NCBI RefSeq assembly: GCF_020921035.1
Contig: NC_063155.1
Coordinates: forward strand, 25,351,294-25,415,293
Direction: 5' to 3'
Source: Rhodamnia argentea
Taxonomy: Eukaryota > Streptophyta > Magnoliopsida > Myrtales > Myrtaceae
DNA: 64,000 bases
Made by a program: the position numbers and the translations under genes. The notes under the pieces were generated by a model. It searched no databases. It was given only the letters and a program-made list of their open reading frames with translations, and was not told the DNA's origin. The stretch's first letter is position 1, and each line of letters begins with the position of its first letter. Positions 47,197-58,272 of this stretch are shown here, piece after piece.

Positions 47197-48242
47197 ATGG
47201 GGAATTGCCAGGCTATAGATGCTGCAGCTCTAGTGATACAGCATCCTGATGGGAGGATAGAAAGGCTGTATTGGCCCGTGATGGCGAGCGAGGTCATGAG
47301 GAACCACCCGGGCCACTACGTCTCCCTGATAATCCCGCTTCCGTCACCGCCGGCGTTTGAGGAAGATGGCGGGAACCCAAAGGAGGTGCGATTCACCCGA
47401 GTGAAGCTTCTGCGGCCGGGCGAAACCCTCGCTCTTGGTCACGCCTATCGCCTTATCACTTCTCAAGGTACCATCACCATGCTCTTACTTAAAAAGCTGT
47501 AGTGAAAAGACAAACTTGCCATTCGAGTACATGTATGATGCGTTCATTCAAGAACAGCTGCTAAATTTTCATGAACTCCGGTTTTAGAGGTGATGAAAGT
47601 CCTGAGAGCCAAGAAGTATGCAAAGATGAAGGAGCACCAACACCAGCCAGAGACAGCTGGGGAATCAGAATCCGAGGTGGGGGTATCAGCACCCAGGAAC
47701 ACAAGTTGTCAGGCAGGAGGAGGAGGAGGAGGAGGAGGAGGGAGCTCTGACACAGAAAAGACCAACCAGGTATCTGTCACTGAGCAGCATCCAAGGCTTT
47801 TCCATTACATTATTGAGTCCTCAACTTTCCAAGATCTGTCAGCATCTTTCCAATTTTTAACAGCCTGTATTGCATCACTTTGTGGTCCATCGCTACCCTT
47901 TCCCCTTCAAGCAGGAGAATCATTTAACTTGAATCCTTACAAGAAGCTACGGAGGAAAAATATCAAACAGACTTGCACAAGTCTCGTACTCATCACGATC
48001 ACCAAGTCACGTGTAGTTCATGATCTTTCACTACTAGTGCTTTCGGCAGAATGAGATTAGAAAATTTTGATCCACTGTGGATGCCGCAATCTGAATTAAC
48101 TCTTACTTTCAACTTGCAGGACGGCCGGTCGCGCAAACATCGGAGCCTTAAACACCAGAACAACAGTCCGGCAAACTCCGCCTTGGCAAAGTCGAAACTA
48201 TGGCGCCCAACTCTTCATAGCATTTCCGAGGCAGCTAGCTGA
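47197..48242 (+). CDS. PADRE (DUF4228) domain protein
   Basis: A small plant-specific protein of the DUF4228/PADRE family, many members of which respond to pathogens or abiotic stress; the biochemical function is unknown. Exons 47197-47467, 47588-47769 and 48120-48242 give 191 residues. The start MGNCQAID is chosen because it gives the family N-terminus: Gly2 and Cys4 predict myristoylation and palmitoylation, hence membrane attachment. The upstream in-frame ATG would only add a GA-repeat-coded Glu-Arg run. The N-terminal domain reads IQHPDGRIERLYWPV and ends at the LGHAYRLITSQ block. The middle is low complexity with a nine-Gly run encoded by GGA repeats (about 47719-47743). The C-terminus KSKLWRPTLHSISE is a typical conserved PADRE tail. 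A CT/GA-rich 5' UTR lies at 47100-47196. Confidence 0.9.
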
Positions 48243-48525
48243 CCGCTGCTGAAGTTTTACATGTGCCAAGTTTTTCTGAAGATAAATATCATGTGCCAGA
48301 GTTTGTCTTGATGGGTTTGCAGAGATGATTAATCATTGTCGAACCTGGAGCTGCCGTTGCGAGCTAAACTTTGCCTTGTTAGCTGTTACCAGCCCTCTGT
48401 ACAGTCATAAGCAGCAGCAATCGATATGTTTTCATGAAAATTCTTGAATGCTCTATTGTTTAATCATCGTCACTGTCATAATGCATCAAGTGTCCAATAT
48501 TTGAGACGGCACAGAAATATACAAT

Positions 48526-51260
48526 TCAGCTCGATCCTCTTGTGTTCCAATCCTGATAAACAAAGTTTTGAGCCCACGATAGCGATGCTCGCGCAGCGAG
48601 AGTAGCTCCAGGAAAATTGTTCTCCTCAAGGGCGACTAGCTTATCTGTGAAAGGATCCACCAGCAATGCTCCAGGTCCTCCACATTCCTCGCGGAGAAAT
48701 TCGCTGAATATCTGATCTCGAAGACACCGCAATCTGAGTCGGTAATCCTGTGAATCTGAAGTTAAAAGTTCTAATGAAGATTTGAATCTCCTGCATAAAG
48801 CAGCTGATGACGCAAATATGAAAAAGTCTGCAGGCGCTGGCCCAAGCATGTCCAGAAAGCAAGAACAATCTGATGGCTAACGTCCGAGGAAGAGCGGTTA
48901 ACTTGATGCCAGGTCATGTTTCCTTTCTCAGGCCTCAATTATTGAACACTTTTCGATTTGAACACGAGGACCTTCACCTGACAAACAACATGTTTCCTGG
49001 ATTTTACGAGGTAGAGCATTGTCATTGTTCTTCCAATCAAGTTGCCTTGTGACGAACAAGATGACCTCAACTAGTTCAACAGGCGAAGCTCCAAAGAGCC
49101 CCGCCAGGAATGCGAACTCGTTCTCAAGTATCGATTTTTCATTCCTTAAACGCATCCGCTGCGTGATTGTCCATAAGAATTCTCAGCAGGATAACCAAAA
49201 GGAAGAGAATCAACAGGGCCCTCGCGCTTGTCTTGCAGAAACGTTCACATAGCAACTCACACAGAGGAACACAAATCACATTTGCCTCGTTGGAAAAAAA
49301 AAAAAAAGAGGCCACAGGAGTAAATATCTGAGTACGTCCGTAATCATGGGACCACATGTTTCTCGTAACAAGCACATCCATACAGAATGCACATTGCCAT
49401 GTACACATGAATCACGCAAGTTCCGCCCGGAGAAATAAGATCACAATGATCAACTCGAACCATCTTACTCATTTGTCGTGTTCCAGGTGTCATTGCCCAG
49501 GCCATCGTCCTAGATTGAGCTCGAGTGGTAAATATTGCCTGAGACCCGTACCAACAGTAATAGATCGAGCCGATCATATCTCAAGAGAACTTAGATTGCG
49601 TTCGGTTCAGCTTTTCAAGGGGCCTTGAGGAAAATTTGAGGTGTTTAACAAGCTTCTTTTGGACTCATTTGCCAAATGCTGGCTGTGAGCTGCATTGAAC
49701 TTTCAACATTTTCAGAACGCTACTTTCATCGGTTAATGAAATTTGGTCAGTTAAAAATAAAAATTGGCCAGTTGCCTTTTTTGTCCTAAAAAAGCTTATT
49801 AAAAATCCAATTGTGCCCCTTTGAAAACAATAAAATCTTACTTCCCAAACCGTCTTTGATTTTCATGAAACACTTTAAGCTAAAGTTCCTTTGTATTTCC
49901 CCAAAACTTCTTGAAAAAGTTGAACCAAACACGGCCGTACCCTATCGACCCCACAAAAGAATGTGCTACGCTCATTATGGCATTAACCATGAAGCGAGTC
50001 TATAGCATCCAACGTTTTCCTAAGACGGTAAAAAATGCCCATCCATGATAACTTTTCACCCCCTTTCTTGAAAGTGTTAGAAGTAATGACACAAATGGTC
50101 CTTGAACTTTTATCCAATATGCAATGTGATTCTTGAACTTTTAATTTGACCAATATGATCCATAAACTTTAGCCTAATGTGCAATGTAGTCTCCGAACTT
50201 TTTATTTGACCAATATGATCCTTGAACTTTTGGAACATGTTTAACTTAGTCCCTAAATTATAGAAATATGTTTAATGTATTCCTTTCATTAATTTAAGTT
50301 CATAGATGATTTTGAATGTTTTCTTATAATCCAGGAACTAAATTGAACATGTTTCAAAAGTTTAAGGATCACATTGACCAAATTGAAAGTTCGGGGACAA
50401 AATTGCACATTAGGTAAAGTTTAGAGACCATATTGATCAAATTAAAAGTTCATGAATCATATTATAAGTTGAGTCAAAGTTCAAGGACTATTTCTGTCAT
50501 TTTCCCAAAGTGTTATTTCTTCGGACTTCAATCATGCATTCTCTCGAGCACGTGATGCTCATCAACCATCCATAACAGAGCCGGCTTGCAAATGTACAGT
50601 CATTCTAGGCGCAAGTTTTCCAAAGAAAAGCAAAGAGAATGTTCATGTGCTTCTTGGACCAGTGACAATACGAAACCAATCGTAGAAAACGTGAGAGTAG
50701 CGACGATTGTGCTCTTCCCAAAGCCGCGAACACATCGACCAAAGACATGAGAACAAGAGCGAGAAACATCGTTTAACCTGGGTGCACACTTTTATGACCG
50801 AATCAAGATCCTCTCCCAGTGTGTCAATGTCCCCGGATAGCTTCTCCCTGGGGTCACGCTCGAACTTGCGCCTCTCCTTGTTGAACCCAACACATTCACA
50901 GGCCACACACGACTCATCAGGTCAAGAGATGTTAAAAACAGAGGGGGACATGACTCGACCCACGACTGGGAGTGGCTTACGAAGGACTTAGTACATACAG
51001 ATGCTGCCAATTCGGGGATTGGATCATGGTACACGTGCTTCTGAGGAGATGTGGCCCTCACCCAGCTCGGAGAGTTTCTGGGTTTTCTTACGAAGAGGGC
51101 TTGACGTGAAACTGCGAAGAAACCGTGTGAACGCCATGTGAGCCTCATCTCGTGGTATCGTGTGGACGGACAGAGCGGAGGAGGAGATGGTAAGAGAAGA
51201 GGAGCTTGAGGAGCCACCGTCGTAGCTCTTGTCGCGGCTCACTCGACCGAGCCAAAGCAT
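48526..51260 (-). CDS. Unknown four-exon plant gene
   Basis: I do not recognise this family. Proposed exons on the minus strand: 51033-51260, 50778-50912, 48978-49158, 48526-48827. Lengths 228, 135, 181 and 302 give phases 0, 0, 1 with consistent joins and a 281-residue open product, which is strong evidence of a real gene. The N-terminus MLWLGRVSRDKSYDGG is followed by a Ser run and a basic segment (FLRSFTSSPLRKKTQK), possibly an organelle-targeting or nuclear stretch. The middle is charged (FNKERRKFERDPREKL). The third exon is rich in hydrophobic and acidic residues (FAFLAGLFGASPVELVEVIL) but too short for a clear membrane span. The C-terminal exon is mixed alpha/beta-like with EECGGPGALLVDPFTDK. 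The first donor (CGT|GTACCA) is the weakest join. The 1.6-kb third intron holds two MITEs. Confidence 0.6.
49595..49939. mobile_element. hAT-like MITE in an intron of the unknown gene
   Basis: The left end TGCGTTCGGTTCAGCTTTTC and the reverse complement of the right end (GGCCGTGTTTGGTTCAACTT) form inverted repeats of about 23-27 bp. The interior is AT-rich and non-coding. Confidence 0.65.
50085..50503. mobile_element. Inverted-repeat element, family member B
   Basis: It starts AATGACACAAATGGTCCTTG and ends with the mirror (CAAGGACTATTTCTGTCATT). The arms pair over at least 70 bp. It is homologous along its length to 43872-44283 and lies in the same intron as the MITE at 49595-49939. Confidence 0.75.
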
Positions 51261-52066
51261 CGAGGGACGCGCCGATGGAGATAAGCGCGCGAGCGCGAGC
51301 CCCGAGTCCCATAACGGGGCCTTTTGAGCCGGTTTAAGTTGAAATGGGTCGGATCTGCTTGCTCTGTATAAAGCCAATGGGCCTGTAAGCCAATTGAGAT
51401 AATTTAAATCATTTTTTTTTTTTTTTGCTAAAAAATAAAATCTTTCGTTTAGACATAAAATCATGTGGTCTTTTTACATGTTGATGTATTTAAAGCACAT
51501 GTTCGATTTCAGATGATATTACGATGGTCATGTCTTAGATGAATGTTGTGGCTAAATTAAATGTAATGATAGATGATATATTTAAGAATGTAATCAAGTC
51601 GATAACTCAATATCAAGCTCTGCTTAATTGGAACGTCGATGCTTTATACTCGACTCAAGCTTGACCAGATTAATTTTTCAACCAGGTTAATTTTTCAAGC
51701 AAGCTCTAGCTCTCCCTCTCCTATTTAATATTCAAAACTTGATAATCGACTTGAGCTCATTGATTGAGCATGATTTTTCAGATCGGAGCTTGGCGAGAAT
51801 GGATTTTTAGTTGACTCAAGCGAAACTCCGATAACCCAATTCATTTTTCATGAGTTTATTTAAAACTCCAATTAAACTTTGAACGGTTGATTTGTCCGTT
51901 ACTTGATAAGTTAGTTAAATACATGGAAATATAAAATGCTCACAAGATACTCGGATGCAATTCAAAATGAACCGAATAGAACAAGTTGGAGTAATTTCGA
52001 GTAATTTCCTACACATATGAAATATTACATCAACCGATGCAACCCTAACAAATTCCTAAGTGAACT
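51261..52066. other. Intergenic, between divergent-upstream and coiled-coil gene
   Basis: The first ~100 bp are GC-rich, likely promoter/5' UTR of the minus-strand gene ending its upstream side at 51260. The rest is AT-rich with no gene. Confidence 0.5.
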
Positions 52067-52630
52067 CTATGCTCCATCTCCGTTCTCACCCAGCTCTATC
52101 TTCACATTAAACCGACTCGCAGCCTCCTTGATCTCCTCCACCTCCTTGGCCCTCAGGACTCCACCCTCCACCTTGCTCCCAGGGTCCATCCTCACCCACT
52201 CCATCACCTTTGCGACCGCCGCCACGTCCTCCACCCCACGGACCACCACCCCCGCCTCCCCAGGCCGCCTCCTCTCCCCGGCGACCACCTCCACCATCTT
52301 CCTCATCATCTTCCTCTTCGCCTCCTCGCGCTTCCCGAATGTCCGCTCCTTCTCTCGCTCCAGCTCCTCCAGGCCACGCCGCGCCCTGGACAGCTGGCGC
52401 TCGAGCTTCTGGATGGCGGTCCTCTTGTCGGCCTTCAGAAGCTTCCGGTCGGTGGCCTTCACGTCGAGCAGTCTCAAGCCGTCGAGCTCGTCGCGAGCAG
52501 ACTTGAGCTCGCTCTTCATGTGCCGCTTGGCCTCCTTCAGTGCGTCGATCTCGTCGGAGGTCTTGGTGTAGCTCGTGGCGAGCTCGTCCACGCGGTGCAC
52601 GAGGCGAGAGATCTTCTGGAGCGCCGACAT
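52067..52630 (-). CDS. Intronless coiled-coil protein, function unknown
   Basis: A single uninterrupted frame of 187 codons. Residues about 5-115 are highly charged and heptad-like (SYTKTSDEIDALKEAKRH, then Lys/Arg/Glu-rich text through EREKERTFGKREEAKRK), predicting a long coiled coil. The C-terminal third contains a Val-rich segment (VRGVEDVAAVAKVMEWV) and ends with FNVKIELGENGDGA. There is no signal peptide or membrane span. The GC content is clearly higher than in the AT-rich surroundings. A good TATA box sits 58 bp upstream of the ATG. I do not know the family; it may be a cytoskeleton- or scaffold-type protein, but that is a guess. Confidence 0.75.
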   Translation of the reverse strand: MSALQKISRLVHRVDELATSYTKTSDEIDALKEAKRHMKSELKSARDELDGLRLLDVKATDRKLLKADKRTAIQKLERQLSRARRGLEELEREKERTFGKREEAKRKMMRKMVEVVAGERRRPGEAGVVVRGVEDVAAVAKVMEWVRMDPGSKVEGGVLRAKEVEEIKEAASRFNVKIELGENGDGA

Positions 52631-52687
52631 TTCTTCTCGTTCAGATCGGAGTCCGTCGTTGAGGGAGAGACGGGCACCGTGGAAGGG

Positions 52688-52696
52688 TATTTATAG
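52688..52696 (-). promoter_or_regulatory. TATA box of the coiled-coil gene
   Basis: On the minus strand the sequence is CTATAAATA, the plant consensus, 58 bp before the ATG at 52630. That leaves room for a short 5' UTR. Confidence 0.6.
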
Positions 52697-53444
52697 CGAG
52701 ACAGAAGGACATGGAAAGGGCTGAGGATTCGGCACCATGGCGGTGGAAAGACTTCGCCCCCATGAGGACACGTGTCCCGGTTCATCTTAAGTCGGTGCTC
52801 GTGCTATTCTGCTTGCTTTATTGGAGCGGGATTCACATAGATCGTTCGAACATTGATATATTTAGCCGAAATGAATCCGATCATTCCCTAGACAATTGGG
52901 TTTGTGCAAACATGTTTGTTAACTTTTAAAGAACTTAAAAGACACTTTTTACGACGAGCTTACCAATCTCATTTCTCAATATTTGAGAGTATCGAGTAAT
53001 TATAAATAAATGTGACATGAGCCTTTTAAAGTAATTCTAGATGGGCGATCAACATCGATTTTCACTTTTTTTACGCGCAAAAGGAACATATCTAGTTAAA
53101 TTGATTATTGATATTAGCAGCTGAAATAAAAACATGAAGGAGCCAAACCCTATTACATGGTCCAAATAGCAACATCGATCAACTTACCAAGTACTTCCTC
53201 TTGCCAATAGCAATTTTGATATGTTTCTAAAGAGTCATCTTAGGCTTCGTTTTTTTTCCCTGAAATCTTAGACTCCGTTTATTTTGCGAACAATGTGATC
53301 TTTTCGAAAACTCATTTTTCAAAAAAATGATGATACTTTTCGATGTTTTGCCGAGACTTAAAAATGAACCGAAAAACAAAGATTTGACAAGAAATTGATT
53401 ATCCTAACAAAAATTATCAAGAACTTTGAATTTTTAATTAAAAG
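52697..53444. other. Intergenic, nothing recognised
   Basis: AT-rich DNA with a short stretch (about 53270-53340) resembling the arm of the hAT-like MITE family. No gene. Confidence 0.45.
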
Positions 53445-53690
53445 TTAAAAAACTTGAAACAAATGGCCATCGCAACAGAGAGAGAGAGAGAGAGTAAATA
53501 ATTGGAGAAATGACCTTCGAGGCACTCGTTGTACTTGCAAGAACTTGAGGCACTCGTTGCACTTGCGATCTTGGAATTTGAAGAGTGCTTCCTTGGACAG
53601 TGGGACGTCCTCGTCCGTCGTAGGCGGAGCCACGCAGCCGGCCGTCACAACAGCCGAGGATGACGCGGTCGGCAAATCTTGCGATTCCAT
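53445..53690 (-). CDS. Possible first exon of a small Cys-containing protein
   Basis: The minus-strand frame starts MESQDLPTASSSAVV and contains FKFQDRKCNECLKFLQ, which looks like real protein with a CxxC. A 28-nt near-repeat (AACGAGTGCCTC at about 53522 and 53549) immediately follows and shifts frame, and no convincing downstream exon is visible. It could be a truncated gene, an exon whose partner I missed, or chance. It would be transcribed away from the RH22 gene. Confidence 0.3.
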   Translation of the reverse strand: MESQDLPTASSSAVVTAGCVAPPTTDEDVPLSKEALFKFQDRKCNECLKFLQVQRVPRRSFLQLFTLSLSLCCDGHLFQVF

Positions 53691-54172
53691 ATTTTAGATC
53701 AACCAATTAGAGTATGCAATTCGAGCGATACGCCTGTTTTAATCAATTGAGACGTGATCGAATGAACAAAAAAACCCTAGCTTTCGTTGAGGAACTGAGA
53801 ATGCGCTAAGGAAATCAAGGCCAGTTCAAGGTCGCAGTGGGCGTTGAGGCTCTTGGAGAGAGTTTTCGTAAAAAAAAAAGGAAAACTTAAAAAAATAATA
53901 AGAATTTTTGGGGCTTCGGCCGTCTCTAACATTAGCTCTATCTGGTAAACCGTAAACCCGAATCCGTACCCGGAAGAGATTATCCACCCGACCCGCGATA
54001 AAACCAATCGCAGCCCGTCCACCGGATCGACGGCCGAAGCCCCAAAATTTGTCGATCGACGGTGCAGCTAGCTGTTCGCACACAGACGGGGTTTATCCTT
54101 AAACCCTAGAAAGTCCAGCCATCCCTCCCAAATTCAATCCTTCATCTTCCATCGCCAGACGTGGCCACTCAG

Positions 54173-57100
54173 ATGCTTCTCCATCGCTCCGCCTCAATCC
54201 TCCATTTCCACAAGCTCTCGCCGCCACACCGGCTTCTCGCTCAATTCAACCTCTCTCGTTCCTCTCTCTTCCGTCCGCTTTCTTCGTCCTCTTCTCGCCC
54301 ATCGCTGTCGCTTTGGCTGATCGGGCCTCGCCACAGTCGAGCCAGGAGCTCCGCGAGTTTTGCTGCTGCGGCCGTAGCCACCAGGAATGGCGGAGAGACG
54401 TTTTACGCCGAAGAAGGTGTCTCGTGGAAGTCCCTCGGCGTGTCCGACAAGCTCTCACGGGCTCTCTCGGACGCCGGCATCGAGAGGCCATCTCTTGTTC
54501 AGGTCCTCCTTCGATTATTCGATTCTGGCCTTCATAGAAGTCCTTTTTGTCTTTTTGCCTCTTTGAATTGGTTTTGCAGTCATTGTCTGCTTGGGTTGAG
54601 CCTATGCTGATTTGGAATGTTCTTGTTCTCAATTTAGGCCTCAAGCGTACCGCCCATACTTTCAGGGAAGGACGTGATAATTGCTGCAGAAACTGGTAGC
54701 GGTAAAACGCATAGCTATCTAGTCCCTTTGATAGATAGACTGTGCAATGCACATGATGGTGGTGCGGGCGAGGAGACGATTTTACATTCTAAAATTCTTC
54801 TCGTCCTTTGCCCAAATGTGATGCTATGTGAACAAGTGGTACGTATGGCTAGTGATCTTTGCGGGGAAAATGGTGAACCACTTCTCAGGGTTGCTGCTGT
54901 ATGTGGGCGAAGTGTAAGGATGATCCGTTACCTACTTCTACACTCTTACTCTGCCCGTGCATCTAATATCTGTGTAGCATTTCTTAGACTGCAAATGCAT
55001 GGCATTTCTTGTTTATGTTGGAACATTGTTTCAATGCGGTTCTCATTAAACAGAAAAAAATAATTGCAGGGATGGCCAGTTAATAGGCAAGATATTATTG
55101 TGTCAACCCCGGCTGCTCTGTTGAACAATATTGACCACAAAGCCCGTTGTCCAGATTTTTTGCGAGGAGTCAAGTATGTGGTATGTTTTCATCCACTCTT
55201 TTTTTTTTTAATTGTGGAAATATACTGGCAAGAAGTATAGAGAAGTTTGGAAATTTACAATTAATCTATGTGTTTCCATTGGCAGGTGTGTGATGAAGCT
55301 GACATGCTTCTCTGTGGAAGTTTCCAGAACCAAGTCATTCGTCTCATTAATATGCTGCGGTTTGATGAGAAATTACTGTCTCGGAATCAAAATTCTGTCC
55401 TTCATCAACCCATGGCAACAAGTCCTGATTCTGCACTTGCCTCTGTTTTGGAAGACGATGAAGAAATGCAATCAGATGCTCACATCAGTTCAGATGAAGA
55501 GGAAAATCCTGAGGATGTTGATCCTGCAGAAATAGGAGATGAAAATAAAGAGGGACATCTTAAGAAAAAAGACTGGAGGAGAGTGAGGAAAATCTATGAA
55601 AGGAGTAAGCAGTACATCTTTGTTGCAGCAACACTTCCGGCAAATGGCAAGAAAACTGCAGGAGCAGTGTTGAAGAAGATGTTTCCAGATGCTAGTTGGG
55701 TTAGTGGAAACTACCTTCACTATCACAACCCCAGGTGCCTTATATTTGGAGAACAAGTATTTTTGTAAATTTATGCTTGTTGGATGGCCCTCTGTTCTTG
55801 TCGTTTCCCTTTTTACTCCCTTTGCTCAACAACAGCATGTTAACTATAACAAAAAGTATTTTGCATGTATACAGGGGCTGTTTAAGAAGTGGGTGAATGC
55901 TTCATAACAAGAACAATTTCATGAAATGTTTTGAGTTAAGGCATATAATCTAATGCCAAAATTTTGTTCGTCTTAAGCAGGATGCTTTTCCATTCTCTAT
56001 TCTGTTGACATTACACTGTACTTATGTTATTCCGTCTTATAAGGTCTGTGTGTAATCTCTGAGATGGTAGCTATGTTTGTAATGTTTTGGTTAATTGCAT
56101 GCCTTGTCTTTGGAGTATATATTGATACTGGGTTTCTCTTTCTTCTTTTCTTTTTTCAGATTGGACCACCGGCGGATCGAGGTTGATGTTGATACACAGG
56201 TTGATGCACTAATAGAAGCTGTAAAGAAAGGTTCGAAAACTTCAACTGATTGCTGTGTAAGCCGCACCATGGTATTTGCGAACACTGTCAAGTCTGTTGA
56301 AGCAGTGGCAAATATACTGGAAAGAGCTGGGATAGATTGTTATCGGTACCACAAGGATAGTTCTCTCGAGCAGCGTGCAGAGACCATAGTTTATTTCCGG
56401 GAGAGAGGTGGAATTCTTGTGTGCACCGATGCTGCAGCACGAGGCCTTGATGTTCCAAATGTATCACACGTTATTCAGGTGCATTTCTGGAACAACCTTT
56501 TCTCCTCCGTTCTTTAATTGATATCATTGGCCAGGCTTAAAAAAGGGGAAAGAAGATATCATCTACTAGTCTCCCTAAATCCTTTGACTATGTTTTTTCC
56601 ACCATGGTGCCATCTGCTGATAGTCTACTAGTAGTCTAGTACAGTGTTATTCACTGACACCTTTTCTGGTTGAACTTTTACTAATATCTTCATAAGCAAT
56701 AAATTTGGAGATTCCAAGATGACTGTTTTACCAATATAATCGTTCTAATCTCTAATGAACTAACTATGTTTCTAATTTACAATAGACGCTGATGCAGTCC
56801 TAGCTTGGGAATTTTAGACAGATTGTTAAGTCCCTGCTAGTGTTGATGTTTTCCCCCTTTTTCAGGCAGATTTTGCTACTTCTGCGGTGGACTTTTTGCA
56901 TAGGGTTGGCCGTACTGCTCGAGCTGGTCATTTTGGAGTGATCACAAGTCTCTATACTCGATCAAATCGGGATCTTGTTGATGCAGTTCGTCAAGCTGGG
57001 AAGCTGGGTCAGCCACTGGTAAACTTTTGTTCATTTCAACTCTCTATATGTGATCACTAGGGCACCTGCTCTTCGCATCACGACTAAAATTTGTCTTGGA

Positions 57101-57431
57101 CACAGGAAATGGCTTTCAGCAGGAAAAGAAGCTTTAGAAATAAGATCAAGAAGCGAGGTAAACATTTTGAATCTCTATGCATCTATATTTTCAACCTCAT
57201 CATCATAAAACCACTGGACAGTATGTGGTGTAATCACGTGGTTCCATGCAATGGCGACCCCATTGGCTGTTACAATTAGAACTTTTAATTTAGGCCTTTG
57301 AAATCCAATAACTGATTTTTTGTATGTTTTATTACTCCTAGTGGATTTTTCGGTTCTGATTTCATGTATACTTTCGATTGGCAGGTCTATCAAAGTCAGG
57401 AGCATCTGGGGTTGAAACGTTACATGTGTAA
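54173..57431 (+). CDS. RH22: DEAD-box ATP-dependent RNA helicase 22 (plastid)
   Basis: ATP-dependent RNA helicase. The Arabidopsis counterpart RH22 (At1g59990) works in chloroplast 50S ribosome assembly. Exons: 54173-54502, 54638-54913, 55070-55180, 55286-55734, 56160-56478, 56866-57018, 57106-57157, 57385-57431. Phases agree; 578 residues. I start at the ATG at 54173, which gives a Ser/Arg-rich transit peptide of about 60 residues. Motifs in order: Q-motif region (GIERPSLVQASSVP), Walker A AETGSGKT, Ib-like VSTPAAL, DEAD in VCDEADML, motif III as AAT instead of SAT, motif IV VFANTVKSVEAV, motif V ARGLDVPN, motif VI HRVGRTARAG. A long acidic insert (about residues 285-325, EDDEEMQSD ... SSDEEENPED) separates DEAD from motif III. 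The C-terminus is short and basic. Confidence 0.95.
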
Positions 57432-58272
57432 GAAATTCGGTGGGAGGTTACAGCCGGTGCAAGTGTGTACATTGCTATTGTTATTTCAAGATCATAACCT
57501 CTTGTAACATAGCTTTTCAGTGATTATACAATCAAAAGCATGTAAACCCACTGAAGTATTAAAATAGTCTCTTTGTTTGATCGATTGTGAATTGCAGTTT
57601 TGTCTCTGTTTCAACTCTGTCGTCATCTCTCTGTATTGTCATATATATATTTACGGTTCTCTGATTGCTCCACTCTGCCCCAACTCTGACCATATTTGTG
57701 GAATGAGGTGGCTTGGACCTTCCTTTTGTGAAATCTGCTTAATGACCCGAAGAAATAAGAAGAAGACTAAGAAAGAGACAAAGGATATATCTCTCAGCAT
57801 CTGCTAAGAGTTGGAGGGGCTTCAAGTTTGATTCATTTTGAGTCCCTTCCAATGTGGGTTGGACTGCGGGGAGGGTGCTTCAAGCTATTTCATCACAACT
57901 ATCTGACAGCTCAGCAGGTTATATCTCTCTTGGGCCCCGGTTAGTGTTGATTTTACAAAATCGGATGACATAAGTCGGAAAAGCTAGAGAAACATCATCT
58001 TGTTTGATTTGTTAACCGGCAATTTTGGTTTGGTCTTCAACCTTTCTGTCTGCAGAAGTCCTGCTGGGACATTGGCATACTGGTCAACTCTGTTCGACTT
58101 GGATGCATGTTCAAAAGAGTAGCGTAGAGATCATACATCCACCATTTCTACTGAAATAGATGGCATTACATAGTTGGTCTTGAGCAGTGCTTATTATCAT
58201 AGAACACACTATATACTAATGCCACTATCCCAACGTTATAACAGGATAGAAAAGATCCATGGAGGCAAACAG
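57432..58272. other. Intergenic between convergent RH22 and GASA genes
   Basis: This holds the 3' flanks of both genes. No gene, RNA or repeat is evident. Confidence 0.5.
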
